NCBI GenBank assembly: GCA_937959375.1
Contig: CALGLS010000044.1
Span: 1-6,767 of the forward strand
Direction: 5' to 3'
Source: an uncultured Saprospiraceae bacterium
GTDB lineage: Bacteria > Bacteroidota > Bacteroidia > Chitinophagales > Saprospiraceae
Length of the DNA stretch: 6,767 bases
A program made the translations under genes and the position numbers. Within the stretch, counting starts at the first letter, position 1. Each line of letters begins with the position of its first letter. Of the stretch, positions 1 to 6,484 are shown one piece after another. Under the pieces are notes generated by a model. The model was not told where the DNA came from, did no database searches, and saw only the letters and a list, made by a program, of their open reading frames with translations.

Positions 1-2202
1 CGTCGCGCTTGGAATTTTGTAGAAGCAGGTGCCGGATCAGGGATTCATAAAAGTACAGATGGAGGACTGACTTGGTCTTTGTTGTCTACTGAATCTAGTG
101 GTTACCCACAGGAGTCCGTTGGCCGAATTGGTTTGACAATCGCAGAGTCAAATGGTAAAACTGTTTTGTATTCTATCGTCGATAATCAAGCGCGTAGACC
201 GGAGGATAAAGACAAGAAAAAGAAGACGGGTTTGACCAAAGATGATTTCCGAAATATGAGCAAAGATGCTTTTTTACAACTGGAAGAAAAAGACATCAAG
301 CAGTTTTTGAAAGCCAATCGTTTTCCAAAAAAATACAAAGCAAAATCAGTAATCGCGCAAGTTCGCTCTGGCGAAATAAAACCAAATGCATTAACTGAAT
401 TTTTAGAAGATGCCAACTCACTTTTATTTGACACACCAGTGATTGGTGCAGAAGTTTTTCGAAGTGATGATGAAGGAAAAACTTGGAAGAAAACACATGA
501 GGGTTACCTTGATGATATTTTTTATTCGTACGGTTATTACTTCGGACAAATCAGAGTAAATCCTGAGGATATTTCAAAAATTTACATCGTTGGTGTGCCC
601 GTTTTGCGCTCAGACGATGGCGGAGCTACCTTCGAATCTATCAACAAAGAAAACGTACACGTAGATCATCATGCACTTTGGGTTAACCCAAAAAGAGCGG
701 GACATCTCATACTCGGAAATGATGGTGGTGTCAACATCTCTTATGACAATGGTGACCACTGGGTGAAGTGCAACACACCTTCTGTCGGACAGTTTTATAC
801 TGTGCAAGTTGACATGGCAAAACCGTACAATATTTATGGTGGATTACAAGACAACGGAGTGTGGGTCGGTTCCAGCACTTACAAGGCAAGTAACTATTGG
901 CACAACAGTGGCCAGTATCCTTATAAGTCAATCATGGGCGGAGATGGAATGCAAGTCGCTGTCGATACCCGTGACAACAATACGATTTATACGGGTTATC
1001 AATTTGGGAATTACTTCCGAATTAATAAAACAACTGGTGACACAAAAAGCATTACGCCAAAGCACGAATTAGGTGAACGCCCACTGCGTTGGAATTGGCA
1101 AACCCCAATCCATTTGTCTACCCATAACCAAGATATTCTTTATATGGGATCCAATAAAGTGCATCGTTCTTTCAACAAAGGCGAAGACTTTGAAGTCATC
1201 TCAGAAGACCTGACAAAAGGTGGACGTAAAGGTGATGTTGCCTATGGAACGCTGACTAGTATTCACGAGTCACCGCTACAATTTGGTGTGATCTATGCAG
1301 CCTCAGATGACGGTCTTGTTCACATCACCAAAGACAATGGCAGCACTTGGAAAAAGATTACTACTGGTTTGCCAGAAGATATGTGGGTGACAAAAGTACA
1401 GGCATCTAATTTTGAAAAAGGTCGTGTTTATCTTTCGTTAAATGGCTATCGTTGGGATGACTTTACCGCTTATCTTTATCGCTCAGATGATTATGGAACA
1501 ACTTGGGAAAAGATTGGAACTGATCTTCCAATGGAACCCATTAATGTCGTTAAAGAAGATCCACACAAGAAGCATATTCTTTATGTTGGAACAGATAATG
1601 GACTCTATGTTTCGTTCAATCGAGGTGATACTTTTATGCGCATGGAAGGAGGTTTACCAGCGGTTTCGGTTCACGATTTAGTGGTGCATCCAAGAGAGCA
1701 CGATTTGGTGATTGGAACGCATGGTCGATCTTTTTATGTCGCCAATGTTTCTGAACTACAAGCACTTAATGACGAGCTTTTGGCGAAAGCCATACACCTA
1801 TTCGATTTTGATCCTGTGATACATTCTTCCCGTTGGGGAAATAGCTGGAGCAAATGGCGAGATCCATCAACTCCAACATTCAAACTTCCTGTTTTCCTAA
1901 AAACGGCAGGAGCGATTACCCTCAAGGTGAAATCGAAAAAAGGACAAACGTTAAACACCATCAAGCAAGATGTAAAACAGGGGATCAACTATATTGAATA
2001 CGATCTAAGTCTCACGGAAGCTGCTGTCAAAAAATATGAAAAATCACTTAACGCTGATCGCGAAAAAGATACAGACGAGATTGAAATAAAGAAAGCGGAT
2101 AATGGTAAGTATTATTTACATCTTGGGGAGTATGATTTGGAAATAAATAAAGATGGCGCTAGCGAGAAAGGGACTTTGATTGTTAAGAAGCGAGGCTCGT
2201 GA
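1..2202 (+). CDS. VPS10/sortilin-like BNR-repeat exoprotein, 5'-partial
   Basis: The frame is open from base 1 (first residues RRAWNFVEAGAGSG), so the gene starts upstream; 733 codons are visible. At least eight Asp-box/BNR-like blade motifs occur: STDGGLTW (52-75), RSDDEGKTW (460-486), RSDDGGATF (607-633), ISYDNGDHW (736-762), RSFNKGEDF (1165-1191), ITKDNGSTW (1324-1350), RSDDYGTTW (1480-1506) and VSFNRGDTF (1609-1635). They mark a sortilin/VPS10-type beta-propeller. Stretches such as HVDHHALWVNP, GNDGGV, GGLQDNG and NWQTPI are those I know from the Bacteroidota proteins usually named 'glycosyl hydrolase' or 'VPS10 domain-containing protein'. A Lys/Glu-rich helical insertion (about codons 64-145) lies between blades. 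After about codon 595 comes a beta-rich C-terminal domain; no T9SS sorting domain is seen. Any signal peptide lies off-window. Substrate and enzymatic activity are unknown: the 'glycosyl hydrolase' name rests on the fold, and I see no catalytic assignment. TTG at 79 is in frame but is not the start, since homology continues upstream of it. Confidence 0.9.
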   Translation, partial: RRAWNFVEAGAGSGIHKSTDGGLTWSLLSTESSGYPQESVGRIGLTIAESNGKTVLYSIVDNQARRPEDKDKKKKTGLTKDDFRNMSKDAFLQLEEKDIKQFLKANRFPKKYKAKSVIAQVRSGEIKPNALTEFLEDANSLLFDTPVIGAEVFRSDDEGKTWKKTHEGYLDDIFYSYGYYFGQIRVNPEDISKIYIVGVPVLRSDDGGATFESINKENVHVDHHALWVNPKRAGHLILGNDGGVNISYDNGDHWVKCNTPSVGQFYTVQVDMAKPYNIYGGLQDNGVWVGSSTYKASNYWHNSGQYPYKSIMGGDGMQVAVDTRDNNTIYTGYQFGNYFRINKTTGDTKSITPKHELGERPLRWNWQTPIHLSTHNQDILYMGSNKVHRSFNKGEDFEVISEDLTKGGRKGDVAYGTLTSIHESPLQFGVIYAASDDGLVHITKDNGSTWKKITTGLPEDMWVTKVQASNFEKGRVYLSLNGYRWDDFTAYLYRSDDYGTTWEKIGTDLPMEPINVVKEDPHKKHILYVGTDNGLYVSFNRGDTFMRMEGGLPAVSVHDLVVHPREHDLVIGTHGRSFYVANVSELQALNDELLAKAIHLFDFDPVIHSSRWGNSWSKWRDPSTPTFKLPVFLKTAGAITLKVKSKKGQTLNTIKQDVKQGINYIEYDLSLTEAAVKKYEKSLNADREKDTDEIEIKKADNGKYYLHLGEYDLEINKDGASEKGTLIVKKRGS

Positions 2203-2223
2203 CTCGCAGGCTCGTTTTTTTTT
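2190..2223 (+). terminator. possible intrinsic terminator of the BNR-repeat gene
   Basis: A short dyad GCGAG (2190-2194) / CTCGC (2203-2207) encloses the TGA stop codon (2200-2202). It is followed by a run of nine T (2215-2223). A second pairing, CGAG (2191-2194) with CTCG (2211-2214), sits directly against the T run and would compete with the first. Position and T-run fit a terminator, but both stems are only 4-5 bp. Confidence 0.45.
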
Positions 2224-2227
2224 AATT

Positions 2228-2388
2228 GGAACACGGATTGAACGGATTGAACGGGTAAGGGACGGATTTTTTTCTGCGATCGCAAGTAGGAACAAGTTAT
2301 AATAGCTAACCTACACTACTAAAACTGATACGCGATAAAAGAAAAAAAATCCGTCCCCAATCCGTTCAACCCGTTCAATCCGTGTCCC
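2228..2388. repeat. imperfect inverted repeat with 46-base arms made of tandem 9-mers
   Basis: The left arm is 2228-2273 and the right arm 2343-2388. The left arm and the reverse complement of the right arm agree at 41 of 46 positions by hand alignment. Each arm is itself a degenerate direct repeat of ACGGATTGA: two exact copies plus a diverged one on the left, and ACGGATTGA, ACGGGTTGA, ACGGATTGG on the right (read on the minus strand). Each arm ends at its inner side in GGACGGA followed by a T run. The 69-base centre begins with the perfect palindrome TGCGATCGCA (2275-2284). The element fills most of the spacer between two convergent genes. It is not a textbook terminator, because the T runs lie inside the stem and no GC hairpin precedes them within one arm. 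It may be a dispersed palindromic repeat or a non-autonomous element; I see no target-site duplication. Confidence 0.85.
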
Positions 2389-2391
2389 ATC

Positions 2392-2403
2392 CCCGTTAAC
2401 GGG
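2392..2403. repeat. perfect 12-bp palindrome over the stop codon of the anchor-B gene
   Basis: CCCGTTAACGGG is its own reverse complement and contains the TAA stop (2398-2396 on the minus strand). It lies four bases from the right arm of the large inverted repeat. As RNA it could form only a 3-4 bp stem, so any role in termination would be as an add-on to the neighbouring repeat. It may be chance. Confidence 0.5.
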
Positions 2404-4327
2404 CAAACAAAACCCGCTTAGTAGCAACACCATCAGCGCCAGCAATACGAAGCAAATACACACCTTGCAAACCAACCGGAGCCACCAAAGAAAACTGAGA
2501 AGCACGATGATCAATAACCCAATTAGCAACCACTTTACCAGTCACATCAAAAAGAGTAATGTCAAGCTGTCCCCGCAAAAAGTCACCCGTCTGAATATTC
2601 AATTCATCCTGCGCAGGATTAGGAGAGATACTTACCGCTTTCGCTAAAATGTCATTTGTATAAACACCAGCAACAGTAGTAAAACTGAAAACCTCAGAAG
2701 TTGCAGTTCCACAATCATTTGAACTAATAACACGCCAGTAATAGGTAGTACCTTCGTAGAGGTAATTTGCGACAGTATAAGTATTAAGTGTATCTACATC
2801 TTGAGATTCTACAACAAATGAAAAATCAATATCTTCCGCGATTTCAATCGTATTGTCAAACTCAGTGTTTGCTTCCCATTCCAAGGTAGGCTCTATGTCG
2901 ATATTCATACTTCCATTAGCAGGAACTTGCAAAGTCAAAGCATCTGCAGAAGGATAAACATCAACAGCCGTATTGTTACTCGCATTCGCCGTTCCATCAT
3001 CAGCCATTACATCAATGGTGAAATCAGAAGCATCAGCTAAACCACTTACTTCCACAGTTACAATTTCATTTGGCATAGCAGGGTTGGCACTAAATGAAAC
3101 ATTGGAACCAGTTGGTTCACCGGAGGCAGACAAGTTGATGCCTGCAGGATCAAAATCTGCACCAAGTAAAATGTTGAATGTAATAGTATTGTTTTCACAA
3201 CCATTTACTTCATCATCCAAAGTGAAAATAGTTTGGTCAGCCGGGAAATCTAAAAGGTACAATCCACTTGCCATGTCAGAAACCAATACTCTGCCAGATG
3301 GCAATAAAGGATAAACTCCCCAAGCCCCTTTAAATCCAGAATTGTCAATACCAGGAAAAGTATCGTAGTAATATTTTCGAACCACATTTTCAGGATCAGT
3401 GATGTCAAATATTTGAATGCCATCAGAGTAGTAAGAAACGTATAATAGATTATCTCGAACAATGGCGTTGTGCGCAATGTGCCCCGAATTGTTATTGTCT
3501 GATTTAAACATATCGACTACTTCCATATCTGTGAGATCATCAATGGATACACTTTTGACAAAACGCCCTCCGGTTTCGTCACACAAAAAATAATGCTGAC
3601 CATCATCCGACATCCATCCAGAGTGGTTGTAACCGCTGTTAGGATAGTCAGTCATCGAACCTAATAAAACGGCATTAGTCGGATCAGTAAAGTCATAAAC
3701 ATACATTCCCGAACCTCCCTTATTGACATAAACGATATTATCGCGAACAAAAATGTCATGCCCAAAAATATCACTCGTGTTATTCAGTTGAGTGGGTTGC
3801 GCTGGATTAGCTAATGACAATACCGCACCATTGGTACTGTAAAGAATCGCATTTGGTTCATCAATGAAAATATTGTGAGCAGTATAAATAAACTCATCAC
3901 TATCATAAACAACGGAAACTGAATTTGGCAAATCTGAAAAATCAATGACCTGCAAGGAACTAGCTCCTTCATCTGCGACTGCATAAAGATAGTTGCCGTA
4001 GCTATGAAAATCACGGTGTATGATTTGACTCCCTTGAGCAGCTCCAGGAACAAATTGAATCTCAGGTAAATTACCATCAACATCTGGTTCCAAGCTGATA
4101 AAATGTGTTCCCATCGTAGATCCAATCACGGCATACTCCACATTGTTTACTACAATTCCCCAAACCTCATTATATTTTCCATAAAACATATCAGGAAGGG
4201 TAGGGTCTTGCCAATTACCAAGTAAATTTCCTTCTTGTACTTGTGAAAACGAAGTATTGGGAAGCAAAAATAAAGCAGTCAGTAGTCCAACTAGAAAAGT
4301 AGATTTTAATCTCATTTGTCTTAGCAT
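2396..4327 (-). CDS. choice-of-anchor B family secreted protein with T9SS type A sorting domain
   Basis: This 643-residue exported protein starts with a signal peptide: basic start, hydrophobic FLVGLLTALFLLP, likely cleavage after TSFS at residue 28. Residues about 38-365 form a propeller-like domain matching the choice-of-anchor-B family as I know it, with repeated blade openings IHRDFHSYGNYLY (103-115), HNIFIDEPNAILY (151-163), GHDIFVRDNIVYV (189-201), YNHSGWMSDD (233-242) and AHNAIVRDNLLYV (285-297). Two Ig-like regions follow: about 370-458, then 465-552, which looks like fibronectin type III (YEGTTYYWRVIS, 524-535). The tail (566-643) begins SISPNPAQDELNI and includes LFDVTGKVV and GVYLLRI, the classic T9SS type A sorting domain, removed on export by the Por machinery. 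The ligand is unknown. It is transcribed alone, convergent with the BNR-repeat gene. The start may be Met1 (4327) or Met5 (4315); neither has a Shine-Dalgarno sequence, and Met1 follows an AT-rich leader typical of the phylum. Confidence 0.93.
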   Translation of the reverse strand: MLRQMRLKSTFLVGLLTALFLLPNTSFSQVQEGNLLGNWQDPTLPDMFYGKYNEVWGIVVNNVEYAVIGSTMGTHFISLEPDVDGNLPEIQFVPGAAQGSQIIHRDFHSYGNYLYAVADEGASSLQVIDFSDLPNSVSVVYDSDEFIYTAHNIFIDEPNAILYSTNGAVLSLANPAQPTQLNNTSDIFGHDIFVRDNIVYVNKGGSGMYVYDFTDPTNAVLLGSMTDYPNSGYNHSGWMSDDGQHYFLCDETGGRFVKSVSIDDLTDMEVVDMFKSDNNNSGHIAHNAIVRDNLLYVSYYSDGIQIFDITDPENVVRKYYYDTFPGIDNSGFKGAWGVYPLLPSGRVLVSDMASGLYLLDFPADQTIFTLDDEVNGCENNTITFNILLGADFDPAGINLSASGEPTGSNVSFSANPAMPNEIVTVEVSGLADASDFTIDVMADDGTANASNNTAVDVYPSADALTLQVPANGSMNIDIEPTLEWEANTEFDNTIEIAEDIDFSFVVESQDVDTLNTYTVANYLYEGTTYYWRVISSNDCGTATSEVFSFTTVAGVYTNDILAKAVSISPNPAQDELNIQTGDFLRGQLDITLFDVTGKVVANWVIDHRASQFSLVAPVGLQGVYLLRIAGADGVATKRVLFAR

Positions 4328-4655
4328 TTAAAAGTGGTCAAAAAACGTTATACGTTCGAATCTCTAAGATAGCAAACTTTGTTCATGTCATTTGGCTTGT
4401 ATTTGACAGTTAAGTGCTTGGACAAAATTGGGTTTACATTAATCAGTGAAGAATTTTAGTTCTAATTGACTAAATTTTAGGCTTCATCCTTTTGGCTGTA
4501 GCTTAAAAATTGGGAAAAGTAGGGCTAAAAGACTCAGTGATTAAACTGTAACTTAATGGTTCAAATTTAATTTTATAAACAACTTCATGGATTCTCAGAA
4601 TGTTTAGGGTTTATTTTCTTATTTAGCAATATTATTTTGAACATTTACTTTTTAT
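4328..4655. other. AT-rich divergent intergenic region
   Basis: This 328-base spacer lies between divergent genes and should hold both promoters. I see no credible small gene in it. Visible items: a small dyad AACGT-TAT-ACGTT (4344-4356) within 30 bases of the anchor-B start; a weak A/T stem TTAGT (4456-4460) / ACTAA (4469-4473); a perfect match to the Bacteroidota -7 motif TAnnTTTG on the minus strand (TAAATTTG, 4569-4562); and a one-mismatch version on the plus strand, TTATTTTG (4632-4639), 16 bases before the xdhC-family start. None has a convincing -33 TTG element at about 20 bases, so I do not call a promoter. Confidence 0.6.
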
Positions 4656-5768
4656 ATGAAAGAAATAAGAAATATCATTAAGACTTACGATCAAATCGAT
4701 TGGACTAAAGAACAAGCTGCTTTGGCTACTGTAGTAACCGTGGAGGAATCGGCTTATCGTAGAATTGGTGCGCGTATGTTGGTGAAAAGTTCTGGTGTAT
4801 GGATAGGTGGGATTAGCGGAGGTTGTCTGGAAGGTGATGCTTTAAAAAGAGCGAATGTTGCCATTTTCAAAAAAGAACCTTCCATAGTTGTTTACGATAC
4901 CATGGATGATGACGACCACCAAGTAGGAGTAGGTTTAGGTTGTAATGGTCGAATTGAAGTGCTTTTTACACCCATCGATCCCAGTGATAAAAACAATCCA
5001 ATTGAGCGATTAAAAACCATTCAACAAAAAAGAACGCCCTCTATTTTTTATCAGGTTATTGGTTTGGAAAATAAGGATATCCAAAAAATGGGTTTATTTG
5101 CCAATGAAGATAATCTGGATGTTTTTGTGAATACCTTGAGTATTTCGAAAGATGAGTTAATTGAAAAAACAGCACTGGTTCATGAACGAAAAAAATCTAA
5201 AGTTTTTGATTTTGAAACCAAAACCGGACAACCTATTACCGTACTAATAGAATTTATTCGTCCCGAATTAAAACTCATTATTGTTGGAGATAATTATGAT
5301 GTGAATGCCTTTGCGGGGATTTCTAATGAATTAGGTTGGGAATTAAATGTAGTCGGTTCGCATCGTAAAATAAGTAAATCTATTTTTAGTTTAGCTAAAC
5401 AAGTTTTGACCTACGAAGAAGCGAAAAACTTAGTTGTAGATGAATACACGGCGGTCGTCCTAATGTCACATGATTATAAATGGGACATGGAAATGCTGCA
5501 ATTATTCCTAGGCCAAAATCCACCATACATGGGTATGCTCGGCCCCAAAAAGCGAATGCTAAAAATGCAGCAAGAACTACAGGATAACCAAGTCGACATT
5601 AATTTAGAAAACCTAAATTTCTTCTTCAGTCCTATTGGTTTAGATATTGGAGCGGAATCGCCAGAAGAAATTGCACTTTCAATTGCTGCCGAAATTATCG
5701 CTTACTTCAGAAATAGAACAGGCGCTTTTTTGAAGTTCCGATTGGGGACTATACATGAGCGGACGTAG
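4656..5768 (+). CDS. XdhC/CoxI family molybdenum-cofactor chaperone
   Basis: This 370-residue cytoplasmic protein has the two-part layout of XdhC proteins, which bind molybdenum cofactor and help its sulfuration and insertion into xanthine dehydrogenase-type hydroxylases. The N-terminal XdhC/CoxI domain shows SAYRRIGARMLV (32-43), GGISGGCLEGD (51-61, Cys57) and GLGCNGRIEVLF (93-104, Cys96). The C-terminal Rossmann-like domain (about 205-350) shows LIIVGDNYDVNAF (207-219), LMSHDYKWD (269-277), MGMLGPKKR (292-300), GLDIGAESPEEIAL (328-341) and GTIHER (364-369). Both cysteine motifs are intact. The nucleotide-binding loop reads GDNYDV where I expect a form like GAGHDA, so dinucleotide binding may be altered. 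No molybdoenzyme subunit and no MobA/MocA-like nucleotidyltransferase is within view; the target enzyme must be encoded elsewhere. The start at 4656 follows an AT-rich leader with no Shine-Dalgarno sequence, and the N-terminus fits the family. Confidence 0.93.
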   Translation: MKEIRNIIKTYDQIDWTKEQAALATVVTVEESAYRRIGARMLVKSSGVWIGGISGGCLEGDALKRANVAIFKKEPSIVVYDTMDDDDHQVGVGLGCNGRIEVLFTPIDPSDKNNPIERLKTIQQKRTPSIFYQVIGLENKDIQKMGLFANEDNLDVFVNTLSISKDELIEKTALVHERKKSKVFDFETKTGQPITVLIEFIRPELKLIIVGDNYDVNAFAGISNELGWELNVVGSHRKISKSIFSLAKQVLTYEEAKNLVVDEYTAVVLMSHDYKWDMEMLQLFLGQNPPYMGMLGPKKRMLKMQQELQDNQVDINLENLNFFFSPIGLDIGAESPEEIALSIAAEIIAYFRNRTGAFLKFRLGTIHERT

Positions 5769-5774
5769 TGGGAT

Positions 5775-5865
5775 TTCAAACTCAATCTTAATCTCAGGCT
5801 CAACCTCAATTTCGCGCAGATTGCGATAGAGGGAATTTGAATTTGAACTTGAGATTGAGTTTGAA
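5775..5865. repeat. long inverted repeat with arms of degenerate hexamers
   Basis: A perfect 14-bp outer stem is formed by TTCAAACTCAATCT (5775-5788) and its complement (5852-5865). A 4-bp tip TCGC (5812-5815) / GCGA (5823-5826) closes a 7-base loop. Between them the arms are imperfectly complementary, with several G-U pairs possible in RNA. Both arms run in six-base steps: TTCAAA CTCAAT CTTAAT, then CTCAGG CTCAAC CTCAAT on the left; TTCAAA CTCAAT CTCAAG, then TTCAAA TTCAAA on the right read backwards. It starts seven bases after the xdhC-family stop codon. No long T run follows, so it is not a standard terminator, although a transcript crossing it would fold and could be protected or attenuated. 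Confidence 0.8.
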
Positions 5866-5953
5866 TTTTCATCGTTGACCTTAGAACTTACCTCTCTCAA
5901 ATTTTTTCAAAAAAGTTTGTAACTTCTCCCAAACTCAGCCGTCTACCACCGAA

Positions 5954-6484
5954 ATGACCAAAGAACAATTCAAATCTAACGTATTAACACTCCAAAACAA
6001 GCTTTTCCGCTATGCGGTGAGTATTGTGGCGGATCCTGACTTGGCTAGAGATATTGTTCAAGAAGTGCTGATGAAACTCTGGGATACACGTGATCAGTTA
6101 GATGGTATTCAAAATTTGGAATCTTGGTCTATTCGTATCACAAGAAACAAAGCACTAGATAAATTGCGCCTCAGCGCCAACAAAACCGTGGAACTAAAGC
6201 AGGCAGATAATCAGTTGGGCTTTTACGCAGCACCTGATAAAACAGCGGAGCAAAACAATTTGATAGACGCGGTTCAAACCCTTCTGAAAGGACTACCAGA
6301 GAAACAAAGAGAAATATTTCGATTAAGAGATCTAATGGGATATAGCAACTATGAAATCGAAGAAATGATGGAACTGGATGCAACTCAGGTAAAAGTAAAT
6401 CTCTTTCGAGCACGAAAAAAAATTAGATCAGGACTCAATCAACTTATCAATTATGGACTGGAAAATGAAAAAAGAACTTCTTGA
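5954..6484 (+). CDS. ECF-type RNA polymerase sigma factor
   Basis: This 176-residue sigma-70 family protein is of normal ECF length, with only regions 2 and 4. Region 2 covers about 13-76 with the core-binding helix DIVQEVLMKLW (33-43) and the -10-recognition end ITRNKALDKLR (62-72). Region 4 covers about 105-160: LPEKQREIFRLRDLMGYS (114-131) leads into the helix-turn-helix, with DATQVKVNLFRARKKIR (142-158) as the recognition helix. It directs RNA polymerase to a small regulon not identifiable here. The following gene begins inside its 3' end (32-base overlap), as expected for a translationally coupled sigma/anti-sigma pair. The ATG at 5954 gives the usual N-terminus (MTKEQFKSNVLTLQNKLFRYA); no Shine-Dalgarno sequence is present. 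Confidence 0.95.
   Translation: MTKEQFKSNVLTLQNKLFRYAVSIVADPDLARDIVQEVLMKLWDTRDQLDGIQNLESWSIRITRNKALDKLRLSANKTVELKQADNQLGFYAAPDKTAEQNNLIDAVQTLLKGLPEKQREIFRLRDLMGYSNYEIEEMMELDATQVKVNLFRARKKIRSGLNQLINYGLENEKRTS

Noticed and set aside
79..81. TTG at 79 as the start of the BNR-repeat gene
   Set aside because: The frame is open to base 1 and encodes a further Asp-box (STDGGLTW) typical of the family, so the gene continues upstream.
1734..1988. Minus-strand and alternative-frame open frames inside 1-2202, 2396-4327 and 5954-6484
   Set aside because: They lie fully within strongly supported genes, have no recognisable domains and no supporting leaders.
2275..2284. TGCGATCGCA, containing the GCGATCGC core known as HIP1 in cyanobacteria
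   Set aside because: It occurs once, in the centre of the inverted repeat, and the proteins are clearly of Bacteroidota type. A single octamer is not evidence of HIP1.
2228..2388. Insertion sequence with terminal inverted repeats
   Set aside because: The 69-base centre cannot encode a transposase and no flanking target-site duplication is visible. A non-autonomous element remains possible but is not shown.
2228..2388. CRISPR-like array from the repeated ACGGATTGA units
   Set aside because: The units are 9 bases, contiguous and without unique spacers, and no cas gene is present.
5679..5900. Minus-strand open frame encoding alternating Glu/Ile/Val and Asn/Ser repeats
   Set aside because: It spans the end of the XdhC gene and the hexamer inverted repeat. 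The low-complexity protein follows from the six-base periodicity, and there is no start signal or recognisable domain.
5912..5919. AAAGTTTG upstream of the sigma gene, also on the minus strand at 4380-4373 upstream of the anchor-B gene, as -7 promoter boxes
   Set aside because: Each differs from TAnnTTTG at the first base and neither has a TTG about 20 bases upstream. In AT-rich spacers such matches are expected by chance.
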